Part shown: positions 1 through 7,902 of the stretch, in pieces
Position numbering within the stretch: position 1 is the stretch's first letter
Layout: every line of letters starts with the position of its first letter
Assembly: GCF_001507435.1 (NCBI RefSeq)
Contig: NZ_LMWH01000183.1
Span: forward strand, 1-64,000
Length of the DNA: 64,000 nucleotides
Source of the DNA: Streptomyces sp. NRRL F-5122
GTDB taxonomy: Bacteria > Actinomycetota > Actinomycetes > Streptomycetales > Streptomycetaceae
Direction: 5' to 3'
The notes under the pieces: model-generated
Database searches by the model: none
What the model was told of the DNA's origin: nothing
What the model saw: only the letters and a program-made list of their open reading frames with translations
Translations under genes and position numbers: made by a program

Positions 1-149
1 GTCAGCTTGCCCTTGGCATGCTGCGCCTCGGTCGCCTTCTCACTGGGCCCGGCCACAGCCTGCGCACGGATCTCGTGCAGCTCCGCCACCCGCCCGCGCG
101 CATCCGTGGGCTCGCTTCCGGAATCTACAGCCTCGTCCAAAACGGTCAT
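1..149 (-). CDS. accB: Acyl-CoA carboxylase beta (carboxyltransferase) subunit, N-terminus only
   Basis: The window edge cuts this gene, so only about 49 N-terminal residues are visible, starting at an ATG (147-149). The segment ends in AEAQHAKGKL-like sequence (here TEAQHAKGKL), which is the conserved opening of biotin-dependent acyl-CoA carboxylase beta subunits. These transfer the carboxyl group from carboxybiotin to acetyl- or propionyl-CoA, giving malonyl- or methylmalonyl-CoA for fatty acid and polyketide synthesis. The N-terminus, with its TDARGRVAELHEIRA stretch, resembles Streptomyces AccB more than PccB. No ribosome binding site precedes the ATG. A TAAGGT hexamer (156-161, minus strand) ends six bases before it, suggesting a leaderless transcript. 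Family assignment is firm; the choice of AccB over PccB is inference. Confidence 0.65.
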   Translation of the reverse strand, partial: MTVLDEAVDSGSEPTDARGRVAELHEIRAQAVAGPSEKATEAQHAKGKL

Positions 150-906
150 GTAGCGACCTTACGAAGTCCACCAAGCAAAGAGGGCCGTCGACTCCGTACA
201 GTCTCCGGCCCGTTTTCCTGGTACCACTGAACAGATTCCGGGCCGGATGCAGTCGATCTGACTGCTTGGAGGGCCTGAGCGTTGTGGAGATTTCACAAAA
301 CGCTCACCCGAGAGCCGGCTCACATTGAGGGATCGCACATGCCATCCCCGGAGTGACACCGAACCCCGAACGGCGGCTCGTCCGGCGCGACCCGGACGGT
401 CGAACCGGCGTTCACGGCGACCGTACCCGGGGTCCACCGACGATCTTCCCAGGATTCATCCGAACGGGTGACGCACCCAGGGGTCCGGCGTACTGTCGCG
501 AATGGGCACACCCACACCGGCCATCCGGCGCGCACACGGTACCCGTCCGCGGGAACCGGCGGACGGGCGGGTCCAGACCCCATCCGACCCGGACGGGATC
601 CGGTCCGGGGTGACCGCGGATCGGTGTACCTGTAAGGTGCCGAACTCCGCGGCTCCGTACGGGATTTCGCCGTCGTGGGCCGAGGCCGGACGCCGACCGT
701 CGGTCGCGCGGCCGGGGTCCGGGCGGGCGGACGCACCGCGGACGGGCCGAGCCGGCGCCCGCGGCGCCGCAGGACGTGACGCCCGCGACACAGGCCGGAT
801 GATGTTGAAAGTTGAATGGAATAGGTCTACGGTCATCCATGTTGCCATCGTTGAAGATTGAACATCTTCAGGATCGCTGACCTACCGTCCCCCCAAGGAG
901 CACGTC
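150..906. other. 757-bp intergenic region between accB and the YceI gene
   Basis: I see no convincing gene here. The open frames are short, arginine/proline-rich and show no recognisable domain. The left edge carries the probable leaderless accB promoter. The right edge carries the YceI control region: two TTGAA direct repeats (805-816) and a perfect inverted repeat (852-870). Confidence 0.5.
852..870 (+). promoter_or_regulatory. Perfect inverted repeat upstream of the YceI gene, candidate operator
   Basis: TGAAGAT-TGAAC-ATCTTCA is a perfect 7-bp inverted repeat with a 5-bp spacer, ending 36 bp before the YceI start. TTGAA repeats at 805-809 and 812-816 precede it. The symmetry and location fit a MarR- or TetR-type operator. 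No regulator gene is adjacent, so the binding protein is unknown. Confidence 0.45.
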
Positions 907-1509
907 ATGGGCATCTTCGGCCGCAAGAACACCGACACCACCAGCACCCCCGCAGCGGTGAACCCCGACCTCGCCGCGCTGACCGGCACGTACACGGTGG
1001 ACCCGTCCCACAGCACGATCGGCTTCGTGGCCCGCCACGCCATGGTCACGAACGTCAAGGGCGGCTTCCAGGAGTTCGAAGGCACGCTGAACCTGGACGG
1101 CTCGGACCCGTCGAAGTCCACCGCCACGATCGACGTCAAGATGGACAGCATCGAGACGGGCTCCGCGGACCGCGACGGCCACCTGAAGAGCGCCGACTTC
1201 TTCAAGACCGACGAGCACCCCGAGATGACGTTCCGCTCCACCAAGGCCGAGGCCCTGGGTGGCGAGGACTACCGGATCACCGGTGACCTCACGATTCTCG
1301 GCACGACCAAGCAGATCACCATCGACCTGGAGTTCAACGGCGCCGCCAAGGACCCGTTCGGCAACGAGCGCATCGGCTTCGAAGGCAAGTCGGAGATCGT
1401 GCGCTCGGAGTGGGGCCTGACCTGGAACGCCGCTCTCGAGACGGGTGGCGTGCTGGTCTCGGACAAGATCAAGCTGGTCTTCGACATCTCGGCGATCAAG
1501 CAGGCGTAA
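907..1509 (+). CDS. YceI family protein
   Basis: A 200-residue protein covering the full YceI domain. This is a lipocalin-like beta-barrel that binds polyisoprenoids or similar amphiphiles; in several bacteria it is induced by acid or oxidative stress. The family pattern is clear: TYTVDPSHSTIGFVARH near residue 28, then HLKSADFF, and the terminal strands LVSDKIKLVFDISAIKQ. There is no signal peptide, so it is probably cytoplasmic, unlike secreted E. coli YceI. The start is fixed by AAGGAG seven bases upstream. It is monocistronic and convergent with the FUSC gene. The inverted repeat at 852-870 suggests regulated expression. The physiological ligand is unknown. Confidence 0.9.
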   Translation: MGIFGRKNTDTTSTPAAVNPDLAALTGTYTVDPSHSTIGFVARHAMVTNVKGGFQEFEGTLNLDGSDPSKSTATIDVKMDSIETGSADRDGHLKSADFFKTDEHPEMTFRSTKAEALGGEDYRITGDLTILGTTKQITIDLEFNGAAKDPFGNERIGFEGKSEIVRSEWGLTWNAALETGGVLVSDKIKLVFDISAIKQA

Positions 1510-1569
1510 CACCCGCCGGCCTCGCCGCGCCCCCTTCCGGACGGCCGGCCCGACGCGCCCGTCCTCCGT

Positions 1570-1589
1570 CGCCCCGCGACCGGGGGGCG
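1570..1589. terminator. GC-rich hairpin between convergent YceI and FUSC genes
   Basis: CGCCCC and GGGGCG arms with an 8-base loop lie between the two convergent stop codons. There is no T-run, so this is at best a Streptomyces-style hairpin terminator. Confidence 0.3.
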
Positions 1590-1631
1590 GGCCGTCGGCG
1601 TTCGCGGGTGCCCGCCCTCGCACCGCCCCGA

Positions 1632-2693
1632 CTACTGCGGCGCGACCCGGCGGCGTGCACCGGTCGCCGCGCGCCTCTTCGGGACGGGCAGCAGCCACCA
1701 GGCCGCGGCCACCGACAACAGCGCACCGACGGCGATGGCCGCCAGCCGGGTGGGCAGCAGGCTTCCGGCGTCCTGGCCGAAGTAACCCAGCAGGAGCGAG
1801 AGGGCGGTGGTCATGCCGGCCGCCCAGTACGCGTAGTTGAGCGGGCGCAGCCACAGGGCGACCGCGAGGACCGCGAACATCACCACCACCGAGGCCCGTC
1901 CGGTGATCCCGGCCGCCGCCACCGCGGTGGCCAGCAGCGTTCCCCCGGACGCGCCGAGGAACCGCTCGACTCCCTTGCGCAGCACGTCCGTTCGCCCCCG
2001 ATTGCCGCTTGCCGCCACATACGCGGTCAGCACCAGCCATGGCCAGTGGTGACCGAAGAACAGCCACCCGAGAGCGAAGGCGGCCGCCACCGCTGCGGCC
2101 AGCTGGAGGGCCATGCGGGTGCTGGGCCGGGGACGCAGCCGGGAGTCGCGCCGAGGAGGGACCGGGCGGTGCTCCGCGCGCCAGGGGCCGAAGCGGTCCC
2201 CCGCCCACTGCACCAGCCAGACACAGCAGCAGGCCAGTACACCGATCACCGCCGACCAGAACCAGCCCGCCGCCCCGCGCTGCGCCTCGGGCGGCAACGC
2301 AGGGCCCGGGACGACCAGGAGCGCCACGAGCGGCAGCGTCACCAGGGTGCCGGCCCTGGTCGCCGCGGGACCGTAGCGGCGGATCCAGATGGCCAGGGAC
2401 AGGCCCGCCGTGAAGACGACGGCGCCGATGGCGTAGTCCTCCGCGATCAGCCGGGCGACGAGCGCGGCCACCGCCGCCGTCGCCGGCAGCAGCGCGAGTG
2501 CGGTCAGCCGGCGGCGGGCGTCCGCGGTCCGCTGGGTGGATGCGAGGGTGAGGGTCAGGGCGACCGCCAGGCCGAGGACGTCCGTGTGCAGTCCGGCGGC
2601 ACCCTCGAGCCGGAGGGCGGCACCCCAGCAGAGCAGCACGGCCGTCATCGTCAGGGCCGCTTCATACGCATTGCGTATCAGTTTGGCGGTCAC
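1632..2693 (-). CDS. FUSC-family integral membrane protein
   Basis: A 353-residue protein with about ten hydrophobic helices in two blocks (residues about 5-160 and 195-335) around a basic, proline-rich loop near residue 180. The second half carries the fusaric-acid-resistance-like (FUSC) signature: conserved RGRTDVLRKGVERFLGASGGT, with the helix-breaking GTLLATAVAA after it. Relatives export aromatic acids or other toxic compounds; the substrate here is unknown. The start is GTG (2691-2693). No ribosome binding site is visible, but a TAGCAT hexamer ends six bases upstream, suggesting leaderless translation. The gene is divergent from a MarR regulator 60 bp away, so MarR-controlled efflux is the natural inference. 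Confidence 0.8.
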   Translation of the reverse strand: MTAKLIRNAYEAALTMTAVLLCWGAALRLEGAAGLHTDVLGLAVALTLTLASTQRTADARRRLTALALLPATAAVAALVARLIAEDYAIGAVVFTAGLSLAIWIRRYGPAATRAGTLVTLPLVALLVVPGPALPPEAQRGAAGWFWSAVIGVLACCCVWLVQWAGDRFGPWRAEHRPVPPRRDSRLRPRPSTRMALQLAAAVAAAFALGWLFFGHHWPWLVLTAYVAASGNRGRTDVLRKGVERFLGASGGTLLATAVAAAGITGRASVVVMFAVLAVALWLRPLNYAYWAAGMTTALSLLLGYFGQDAGSLLPTRLAAIAVGALLSVAAAWWLLPVPKRRAATGARRRVAPQ

Positions 2694-2727
2694 GCCTCGA
2701 TGCTACGGCCCGATGGAAGAAGAAAGT

Positions 2728-2737
2728 AGTTCGAACT
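2728..2737. promoter_or_regulatory. Palindrome in the FUSC/MarR divergent promoter
   Basis: AGTTCGAACT is a perfect 10-bp palindrome located between the two predicted -10 elements: TACGAT (2741-2746, plus strand) and TAGCAT (2700-2705, minus strand). Its position suits simultaneous repression of both genes by the adjacent MarR protein. This is inference from position and symmetry. Confidence 0.45.
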
Positions 2738-2753
2738 GCGTACGATGTCACCC

Positions 2754-3194
2754 ATGGAGCACCTTGCGGAAGCCGCGGCGGTCCGACGCGGCGTCGTGCG
2801 ACTCGGCCGCCGTCTGCGGCAGGAGCGCGGTGAGGGGAGTCTCAGCCCCAACGAACTGGGCGTGCTCGGGCATCTGAGCCGACACGGGCATGCGACGCCC
2901 GGCGAGATCGCCGGGGCCGAGCGGCAGCGGCCGCAGTCGTTGACCCGGGTCTTCGCCGAGCTCGAGGCCGAGGGGCTGATCGCGCGCGAGGCCGGTACCG
3001 TCGACCGGCGTCGGTCCGTGCTGAGGCTCACCGAGACCGGCCTCCGTGCGCTGGAGCGGGACATGGCCGACCGGGACGCCTGGCTCGCCGGGGCCCTCGC
3101 CTCGCTCGGCGAGACCGAGCGCGGTGTGCTCGTCCTGGCGAGCGCGATCATGGAGCGGCTCGCGCATGGGGACCCGACCGGCGACCGGCCGTGA
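2754..3194 (+). CDS. MarR-family transcriptional regulator
   Basis: About 146 residues with a winged-helix MarR core. SLSPNELGVLGHLSRHG starts the helix bundle, TPGEIAGAERQRPQSLTRV is the recognition region, and the wing is DRRRSVLRLTETG. MarR dimers normally repress neighbouring efflux or stress genes and release DNA on binding phenolic ligands. The target here is probably the divergent FUSC gene plus itself. I chose the ATG at 2754 because TACGAT (2741-2746), a good -10, overlaps the in-frame ATG at 2745; a leaderless transcript would start at 2754. If that -10 is wrong, the protein is three residues longer. Confidence 0.85.
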   Translation: MEHLAEAAAVRRGVVRLGRRLRQERGEGSLSPNELGVLGHLSRHGHATPGEIAGAERQRPQSLTRVFAELEAEGLIAREAGTVDRRRSVLRLTETGLRALERDMADRDAWLAGALASLGETERGVLVLASAIMERLAHGDPTGDRP

Positions 3195-3207
3195 GCCCCC
3201 GGCCGGT

Positions 3208-4554
3208 TCAGAAGTCTCCGCCCCCGAAGTCCCCGCCGCCGAAGTCCCCCGCCCCGCCGTCGCCGAAGCCGCCGCCGAAATCGCCGGGGTCGAAGTCGGC
3301 GCCCGAGACGTCTCCTCCCGTGTAGCCGCCGAAATCGCCGTACCCCGCGCCGTAGTCGGCCGCGTAGGACGGCGTGGCCATCATGCTGCCCAGCAGCGTG
3401 CCGACCAGCAGACCGGGCAGGATGCCGCCGCCGAAGTAGCCGCCCGCCCAGGGCCCGTACGCGGGACCCGCGTCCCAGTACGGACGGCGGCCGTACTCCG
3501 TCTCCACCTCACGGATCGCGGGATCGCGGCCGTCGGCCAGCCGCGCCCGGTCCGCCGCACAGACCGGGACCTCGCGCGCGGCGCCACCCGCCGGCGTCCA
3601 GGTGGCGTCGGCGACGGACGGGCCGTGGCGCGGGTCGAAGAAGCAGGGAGGCCGGCGTTCGGGCAGTGCGCGGCCCTCCCGACGGGCGGCGAGCACCGCC
3701 AGCGAGAAGCGGCCGTCCTCGAGCGCCTGGGTGACGCCCTTCACGTCCTCCGGGCGCTGCGCCGCGGCCATGGCCGACTTGGCCCGGTCGTACGCGTTCA
3801 GCGCCCGTTCGTAGTCCTCGCGCATCGCGTCGTCCGCGCCCTGCTCGCCTGGATGGAAGTCGAGCCGGTCCAGTTCCTCGCCGAAGGCCGTGATGTCCTC
3901 GTCGACCACGACCCGCAGCTTCTCCAGCGCGGCCCGCTGCTCCTCGTCACGGCGGCGCCGGTTGCGCCGCACCAGCGCGTAGGCCCCCGTGGCGCCGGCC
4001 ACGAGCACCACGGCCACCGTGATCAGCGCGGTGGAGGAGACCCCGCCGTCGCGGGCCGAGCCGCCCCAGGACGACGGGGCACGGCCGCCCACGTTGGCGA
4101 GCGCCCGGTCGGTGAAGTCGTCCAGTTGAGCCTTGACGGACTCGCCCTGCACGCTGGTGACCAGGTTCTGCACCGCGGTGCGGGGCAGCACCGAGGAGTC
4201 GGCCCGGGCATCGAAGCGGTCGCCGAGGCGGATCGCGTAGAGACCGGTGATGCCGGTGGCCGTACGGAGGTCCGCGAAGAGGTTCTGCGTGGGGTAGCCG
4301 GCGGGCAGGACGGCCACGAAGACCGGTTTGCCGGCGTCCTCGATCTTCTTCGCAAGGGCGTCCGCGTCCCGGGCGGACAGCTGTCCGGAGGCCGCCGGAT
4401 CGATGTAGACCGGTCCCTTGCGCAGCGCCGTGGCGACGGTCGAGACGTCCGTGGCCGCCTCTGCGCGCGGCACACCTCCGTACAGCACCGTCAGGGCCGC
4501 CATGAGCAGGGCGACCAGCGGTACGGCGAGCCCTTTGACCAGTACGACCTTCAT
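3208..4554 (-). CDS. Membrane-anchored protein of unknown function with Gly/Asp/Phe-rich tail
   Basis: 448 residues. Residues 1-34 form a signal peptide ending in AEA. Residues 35-165 form an extracytoplasmic domain with a thioredoxin-like feel (PVFVAVLP) that I cannot assign. Residues about 174-195 are a transmembrane helix followed by an arginine-rich stop-transfer. Residues 205-300 look helical and charged, and probably cytoplasmic. Two cysteines occur in PPCFFDPRHGPS and VPVCAADRARL. A Gly-rich hydrophobic stretch (about 370-390) leads into a tail of repeated GDFGGG units. The topology suggests a sensor or scaffold. The gene is convergent with marR, leaving 13 bp between stops. No function can be given from sequence. 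Confidence 0.75.
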   Translation of the reverse strand: MKVVLVKGLAVPLVALLMAALTVLYGGVPRAEAATDVSTVATALRKGPVYIDPAASGQLSARDADALAKKIEDAGKPVFVAVLPAGYPTQNLFADLRTATGITGLYAIRLGDRFDARADSSVLPRTAVQNLVTSVQGESVKAQLDDFTDRALANVGGRAPSSWGGSARDGGVSSTALITVAVVLVAGATGAYALVRRNRRRRDEEQRAALEKLRVVVDEDITAFGEELDRLDFHPGEQGADDAMREDYERALNAYDRAKSAMAAAQRPEDVKGVTQALEDGRFSLAVLAARREGRALPERRPPCFFDPRHGPSVADATWTPAGGAAREVPVCAADRARLADGRDPAIREVETEYGRRPYWDAGPAYGPWAGGYFGGGILPGLLVGTLLGSMMATPSYAADYGAGYGDFGGYTGGDVSGADFDPGDFGGGFGDGGAGDFGGGDFGGGDF

Positions 4555-4630
4555 ACTTCGACGCTACCCGAACGTGGCGGAACGGGTCGTCCGGGAGGGG
4601 GCGGAGTCCACCGTCCCCTCCCGGTGCGGG

Positions 4631-7600
4631 TCAGCCGGCCGCCCGGTACGCCTCGGTCAGCTTCGCCACCGCCGCCGCGTACTTCCCGGTCAGCAGCAGA
4701 TGGTCCGCGTCCGCGAACGGTGCGGCCACCGACGCGGTGAGTGCGGAACCCACCTTCTGCTGGACGAGCAGCCGGGCCTTGGTGACGATGTCGCGGCCCG
4801 CCTGCGCGGAGCCCGCCCGTTCGGCCACGGCCGCCGCGACCGCCAGCGCCTTCAGGGTCACCGCGTTCCCTTCGGGGACCCTGGTGAGCGTGGTCAGTCC
4901 CCAGCCGTACGGGAACTGCGGGTCGTACGACGCGTCACCGACGTTGATCGGCAGCTGCGACTCCGACTTCGGCCAGGTCACGGGGAGCTGTCCGGTGAAC
5001 GGGCGCTTGCCGTAGAGCACGTCGGCGACACCGTCGCCCTCGGTGCCCGGCAGCCAGGCGGCGACCAGGGCGTCGATCTCGCCGAGCCGGTCACCGATCA
5101 GCTGCGGACGTCCGGAGACGATCAGCACCGCGCACTTCATGGCGCCGCACACCTTGTCCACTGCGGCCTGGTCGGCGGCGGACAGTTGCAGGGAGTGCCC
5201 GTTGCCGACGTCGCCGACGCCTTCGGCGTAGGGGGTCTCCCCGACGACGACCACGCCGACGTCGTAGCCGTTGAGCGGTGCCGAGGCGTCCTTGGAGTAG
5301 GTGACGTCCCCCCCGGCCCCGCGCATCGCCTGCAGGACGGTCGTTCCCTGTGTGTGGTCACCGGACGCGCCCTGCCAGGTGATGGTCCAGCCGCCGGTCT
5401 GGTTGCCGAGGTCGTCGGCGTTGGACCCGGCGACGTACACCTTCTGGCTCTTCTTCAGCGGCAGCACGCCGTTCGCGTTCTTGAGCAGCACCTGGGACTC
5501 GGCGGCCGCCTGCCGGGCCACGGCCCGGTGCGCGGCGGAGCCGATCTCGTCGGCGCCGCTGGTGTCGGCGTAGGGGTGCTCGAAGAGGCCGAGCTTGAAC
5601 TTCTGCGTGAGGATGCGTGCGACCGCGTCGTCGATCCGCTTGCCGCTGACGCGTCCCGCCTTCACCTCGTCGATCAGGGACGTGCTGAAGTCCTTGTACG
5701 TGTACGGCACCATCATCATGTCGACACCGGCGTCGACCGCCGTGCCGACGTGGGAGGCGTAGTCGCCCGGGAGCTGGTCGATGGCGTTCCAGTCGCTGAT
5801 GACGAACCCGTCGAAGCCCATCCGGCCCTTCAGCACGCCGTTGATCATGTCGGCCCGGGCGTGCATCTTCACCGGGCCCTGCCCGTCGCCGAGGACGTCG
5901 AGCGACGAGTACGACGGCATGACCGTGCCGATCCCCCGGTCCACCGCGGTCTGGTACGGGGCCAGATGGATGGCCTCGAGCTGCTGCCGGGTGACCTTGG
6001 TGACGCCCTGGTCGATGGTGTACGAGCCGGTCGTGGACGAGCCGTACTCCGTGCCGCCGTCGCCGACGAAGTGCTTGGCGGTGGCGAGGACCTTGTCCCC
6101 GCGGTCCAGGTCCCGGCCGTCCGCGCGTCCCTGCAGGCCCTGGATCACCGTCTCCATGGAGTCGACGAGCGCCGGGTCCTCACCGAAGGACTCGTAGCTG
6201 CGGCCCCACCGCTCGTCGCGCGTGACGCACAGACAGGGCGCGAAGTCCCAGGGGATTCCGGTGGCGCGCACCTCGCTCGCCGTCACCGCCCCCGTCTTCT
6301 CCGCGAGTTGCGGGTCCCTCGTGGCACCGATGCCGATGTTGTGCGGCATGATCGTCGCGCCCGCGAGGTTGTTGTGGCCGTGCACCGCGTCGACGCCGTA
6401 GATCAGCGGGATCTGGAACCGGGTCGCCTGCGCCCTCAGCTGGAAGGAGTCGATCATCTTCGCCCATGCCTCGGGGGTGTTGGGCGTGGGGGTCGAGCCG
6501 CCGCCGGACAGCAGCGAGCCGAGCGCGTACGTCGCGATGTCGCCCTGCGAGGTGAGGCCGGCCCGCTCGGCCTGGGTCATCTGACCGGCCTTCTCCTCCA
6601 GGGACATGCGGGAGACCAGGTCGGCGACGCGCTTGCGCACCGGCAGCCTGCTGTCCAGGTAGGGCAGCCCGTGGGCGTCGATGACGACCTCGGGGGTCTC
6701 GACGGGCGCCTTGGCGCCGGTGACGGTCAGCTCGAGCGGCACCGTCTCCGCGGACTCGGCGGCCTTGTCCTTGCGGGTGGCGACCTGGACCGTCCGGCTG
6801 GTTCCGGAGGCGGCACCGGCGGGGAAGGTGATCGTTCCCTTGACGGGGACGTAGTCCGATCCGGACGCGGCCGTGCCGCCGCCCGCCTCGTAGGCGACGG
6901 TGACCGGCTCGTCGATGGGGGCGGAGCCGGTCGTGGCGACGGAGACCTTCACCTGTGCCGTACCGCCCTCGCGGACCGGGTAGACGACGGAGTCCGTGGT
7001 GACGGAGGCCCGCAAGGACTGGTCCGCCTTGCCGTACAACTCCACGTCGTCCATGGCGAACTGCCCCTTGACCCCGACGGGGAGGGTGAGGGCGTATCCC
7101 CACATCTGGGTGAGGCCGAGGACGTGGTCGATACCGCCGACCGGCTGGTAGTCCGTGCGATAAGTGAAGTCGGTGAACGGGATCTCGATCTGCTTCCAAC
7201 CGGTGAAGTCGTCGGTGAACGAGGTGGTCCACAGCTCGGAGGCCTCGCCGTTCGCGCCGCCGTCCTTGATCTCGAAAGCGATCTTCTTGCCGTTGTCCTG
7301 ACCGTCCCACCAGAACCGGATGCCCTTGTGGGCGGACCAGTCGTGGGCCGGCTGATCTGCGGCGAAGTCGTGGGTGAAGCCGCCGTAGCCGCTGATCTCG
7401 TAGGTGCCGGTGAGGACCTTGGCGCCCTCGGGGGCGTCCGCGCGATCGCTGAGCTGGAGGGCGGGCGGGTCGTCGGTGTCGCCGCCCCAGGTGAAGATGC
7501 CGTCGGCGGGCTGGTTCGCGAACGGCACCTCGCCTTCGAAGCGGTCCACCGGGACGGGTGCCGGTTCGTCCGCGCCGGACGCGGAACCGGCGGCGGTGAG

Positions 7601-7654
7601 CGGGAGCAGTGCGGTGAGCAGGGTGGCGGAGGCGAGCAGGGCGGTTCTTCGCAT
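4631..7654 (-). CDS. Secreted glycoside hydrolase family 3 beta-glucosidase
   Basis: 1007 residues with a Sec signal peptide (1-27). Next comes a carbohydrate-binding/CIA30-like beta-sandwich (about 35-210), a Calx-beta-like domain (about 215-325; GSDYVPVKGTITFPAG), and the catalytic GH3 N- and C-domains (about 340-930). The nucleophile is Asp621 in GFVISDWNAIDQ. KHFVGDGGTEYG and GRSYESFGEDP are further GH3 active-site motifs. A C-terminal helical region of about 75 residues, similar to FIVAR-type repeats, ends the protein. It should release glucose from beta-glucan or cello-oligosaccharide ends outside the cell. It is divergently transcribed from a GH30 enzyme, suggesting joint polysaccharide use. 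GGGGAAGG precedes the ATG. Confidence 0.9.
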   Translation of the reverse strand: MRRTALLASATLLTALLPLTAAGSASGADEPAPVPVDRFEGEVPFANQPADGIFTWGGDTDDPPALQLSDRADAPEGAKVLTGTYEISGYGGFTHDFAADQPAHDWSAHKGIRFWWDGQDNGKKIAFEIKDGGANGEASELWTTSFTDDFTGWKQIEIPFTDFTYRTDYQPVGGIDHVLGLTQMWGYALTLPVGVKGQFAMDDVELYGKADQSLRASVTTDSVVYPVREGGTAQVKVSVATTGSAPIDEPVTVAYEAGGGTAASGSDYVPVKGTITFPAGAASGTSRTVQVATRKDKAAESAETVPLELTVTGAKAPVETPEVVIDAHGLPYLDSRLPVRKRVADLVSRMSLEEKAGQMTQAERAGLTSQGDIATYALGSLLSGGGSTPTPNTPEAWAKMIDSFQLRAQATRFQIPLIYGVDAVHGHNNLAGATIMPHNIGIGATRDPQLAEKTGAVTASEVRATGIPWDFAPCLCVTRDERWGRSYESFGEDPALVDSMETVIQGLQGRADGRDLDRGDKVLATAKHFVGDGGTEYGSSTTGSYTIDQGVTKVTRQQLEAIHLAPYQTAVDRGIGTVMPSYSSLDVLGDGQGPVKMHARADMINGVLKGRMGFDGFVISDWNAIDQLPGDYASHVGTAVDAGVDMMMVPYTYKDFSTSLIDEVKAGRVSGKRIDDAVARILTQKFKLGLFEHPYADTSGADEIGSAAHRAVARQAAAESQVLLKNANGVLPLKKSQKVYVAGSNADDLGNQTGGWTITWQGASGDHTQGTTVLQAMRGAGGDVTYSKDASAPLNGYDVGVVVVGETPYAEGVGDVGNGHSLQLSAADQAAVDKVCGAMKCAVLIVSGRPQLIGDRLGEIDALVAAWLPGTEGDGVADVLYGKRPFTGQLPVTWPKSESQLPINVGDASYDPQFPYGWGLTTLTRVPEGNAVTLKALAVAAAVAERAGSAQAGRDIVTKARLLVQQKVGSALTASVAAPFADADHLLLTGKYAAAVAKLTEAYRAAG

Positions 7655-7714
7655 GGACCTTCCCCTTGGCTCTCGTGGTCCCGAACGTGAGCTTACGACT
7701 TAGATCACGGCGTG

Positions 7715-7743
7715 AGTTAACTGGTGCACCGGGAAGGCGTCAA
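7715..7743 (-). promoter_or_regulatory. Promoter of the GH3 gene
   Basis: On the minus strand, TTGACG (7738-7743) and TTAACT (7715-7720) are separated by 17 bp, a good match to the main vegetative sigma consensus. The untranslated leader would be about 54 bases. Confidence 0.5.
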
Positions 7744-7758
7744 GACTTCACACCCGAA

Positions 7759-7792
7759 CAGGTACAGACCTGAGTCCCTTGGGAATCAAGGG
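7759..7792. promoter_or_regulatory. Two adjacent inverted repeats between the glycosidase promoters
   Basis: CAGGT-ACAG-ACCTG (7759-7772) and CCCTTG-GGAAT-CAAGGG (7776-7792) are perfect inverted repeats between the predicted GH3 and GH30 promoters. They are candidate sites for a shared sugar-responsive repressor. The CebR-type box (TGGGAGCGCTCCCA) is absent. Confidence 0.4.
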
Positions 7793-7825
7793 CGTTGTTC
7801 CTTCGGAAACTGAACGCGCACCCCC

Positions 7826-7854
7826 TTGACGGCACCCCTTCGCCGTCATTTACT
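7826..7854 (+). promoter_or_regulatory. Promoter of the GH30 gene
   Basis: TTGACG (7826-7831) and TTTACT (7849-7854) with a 17-bp spacer lie about 50 bp upstream of the GH30 start codon at 7903. This promoter places the transcript start downstream of the in-frame start at 7795, so it supports the shorter protein. Confidence 0.4.
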
Positions 7855-7902
7855 CACGCCTCGCACGCCTCCCATCCCCCACACCCAGAAGGGCGGCGCA
7901 CC

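Noticed and set aside
4418..7690. Very long plus-strand open frame (about 1090 codons) opposite the GH3 gene
   Set aside because: It is the antisense shadow of a clear GH3 enzyme; its Val/Gly/Arg/Asp-rich translation has no domain and arises from GC bias.
7795..7902. Upstream start giving the GH30 protein 36 extra residues
   Set aside because: It would bury the signal peptide, overlaps the predicted promoter, and has no ribosome binding site.
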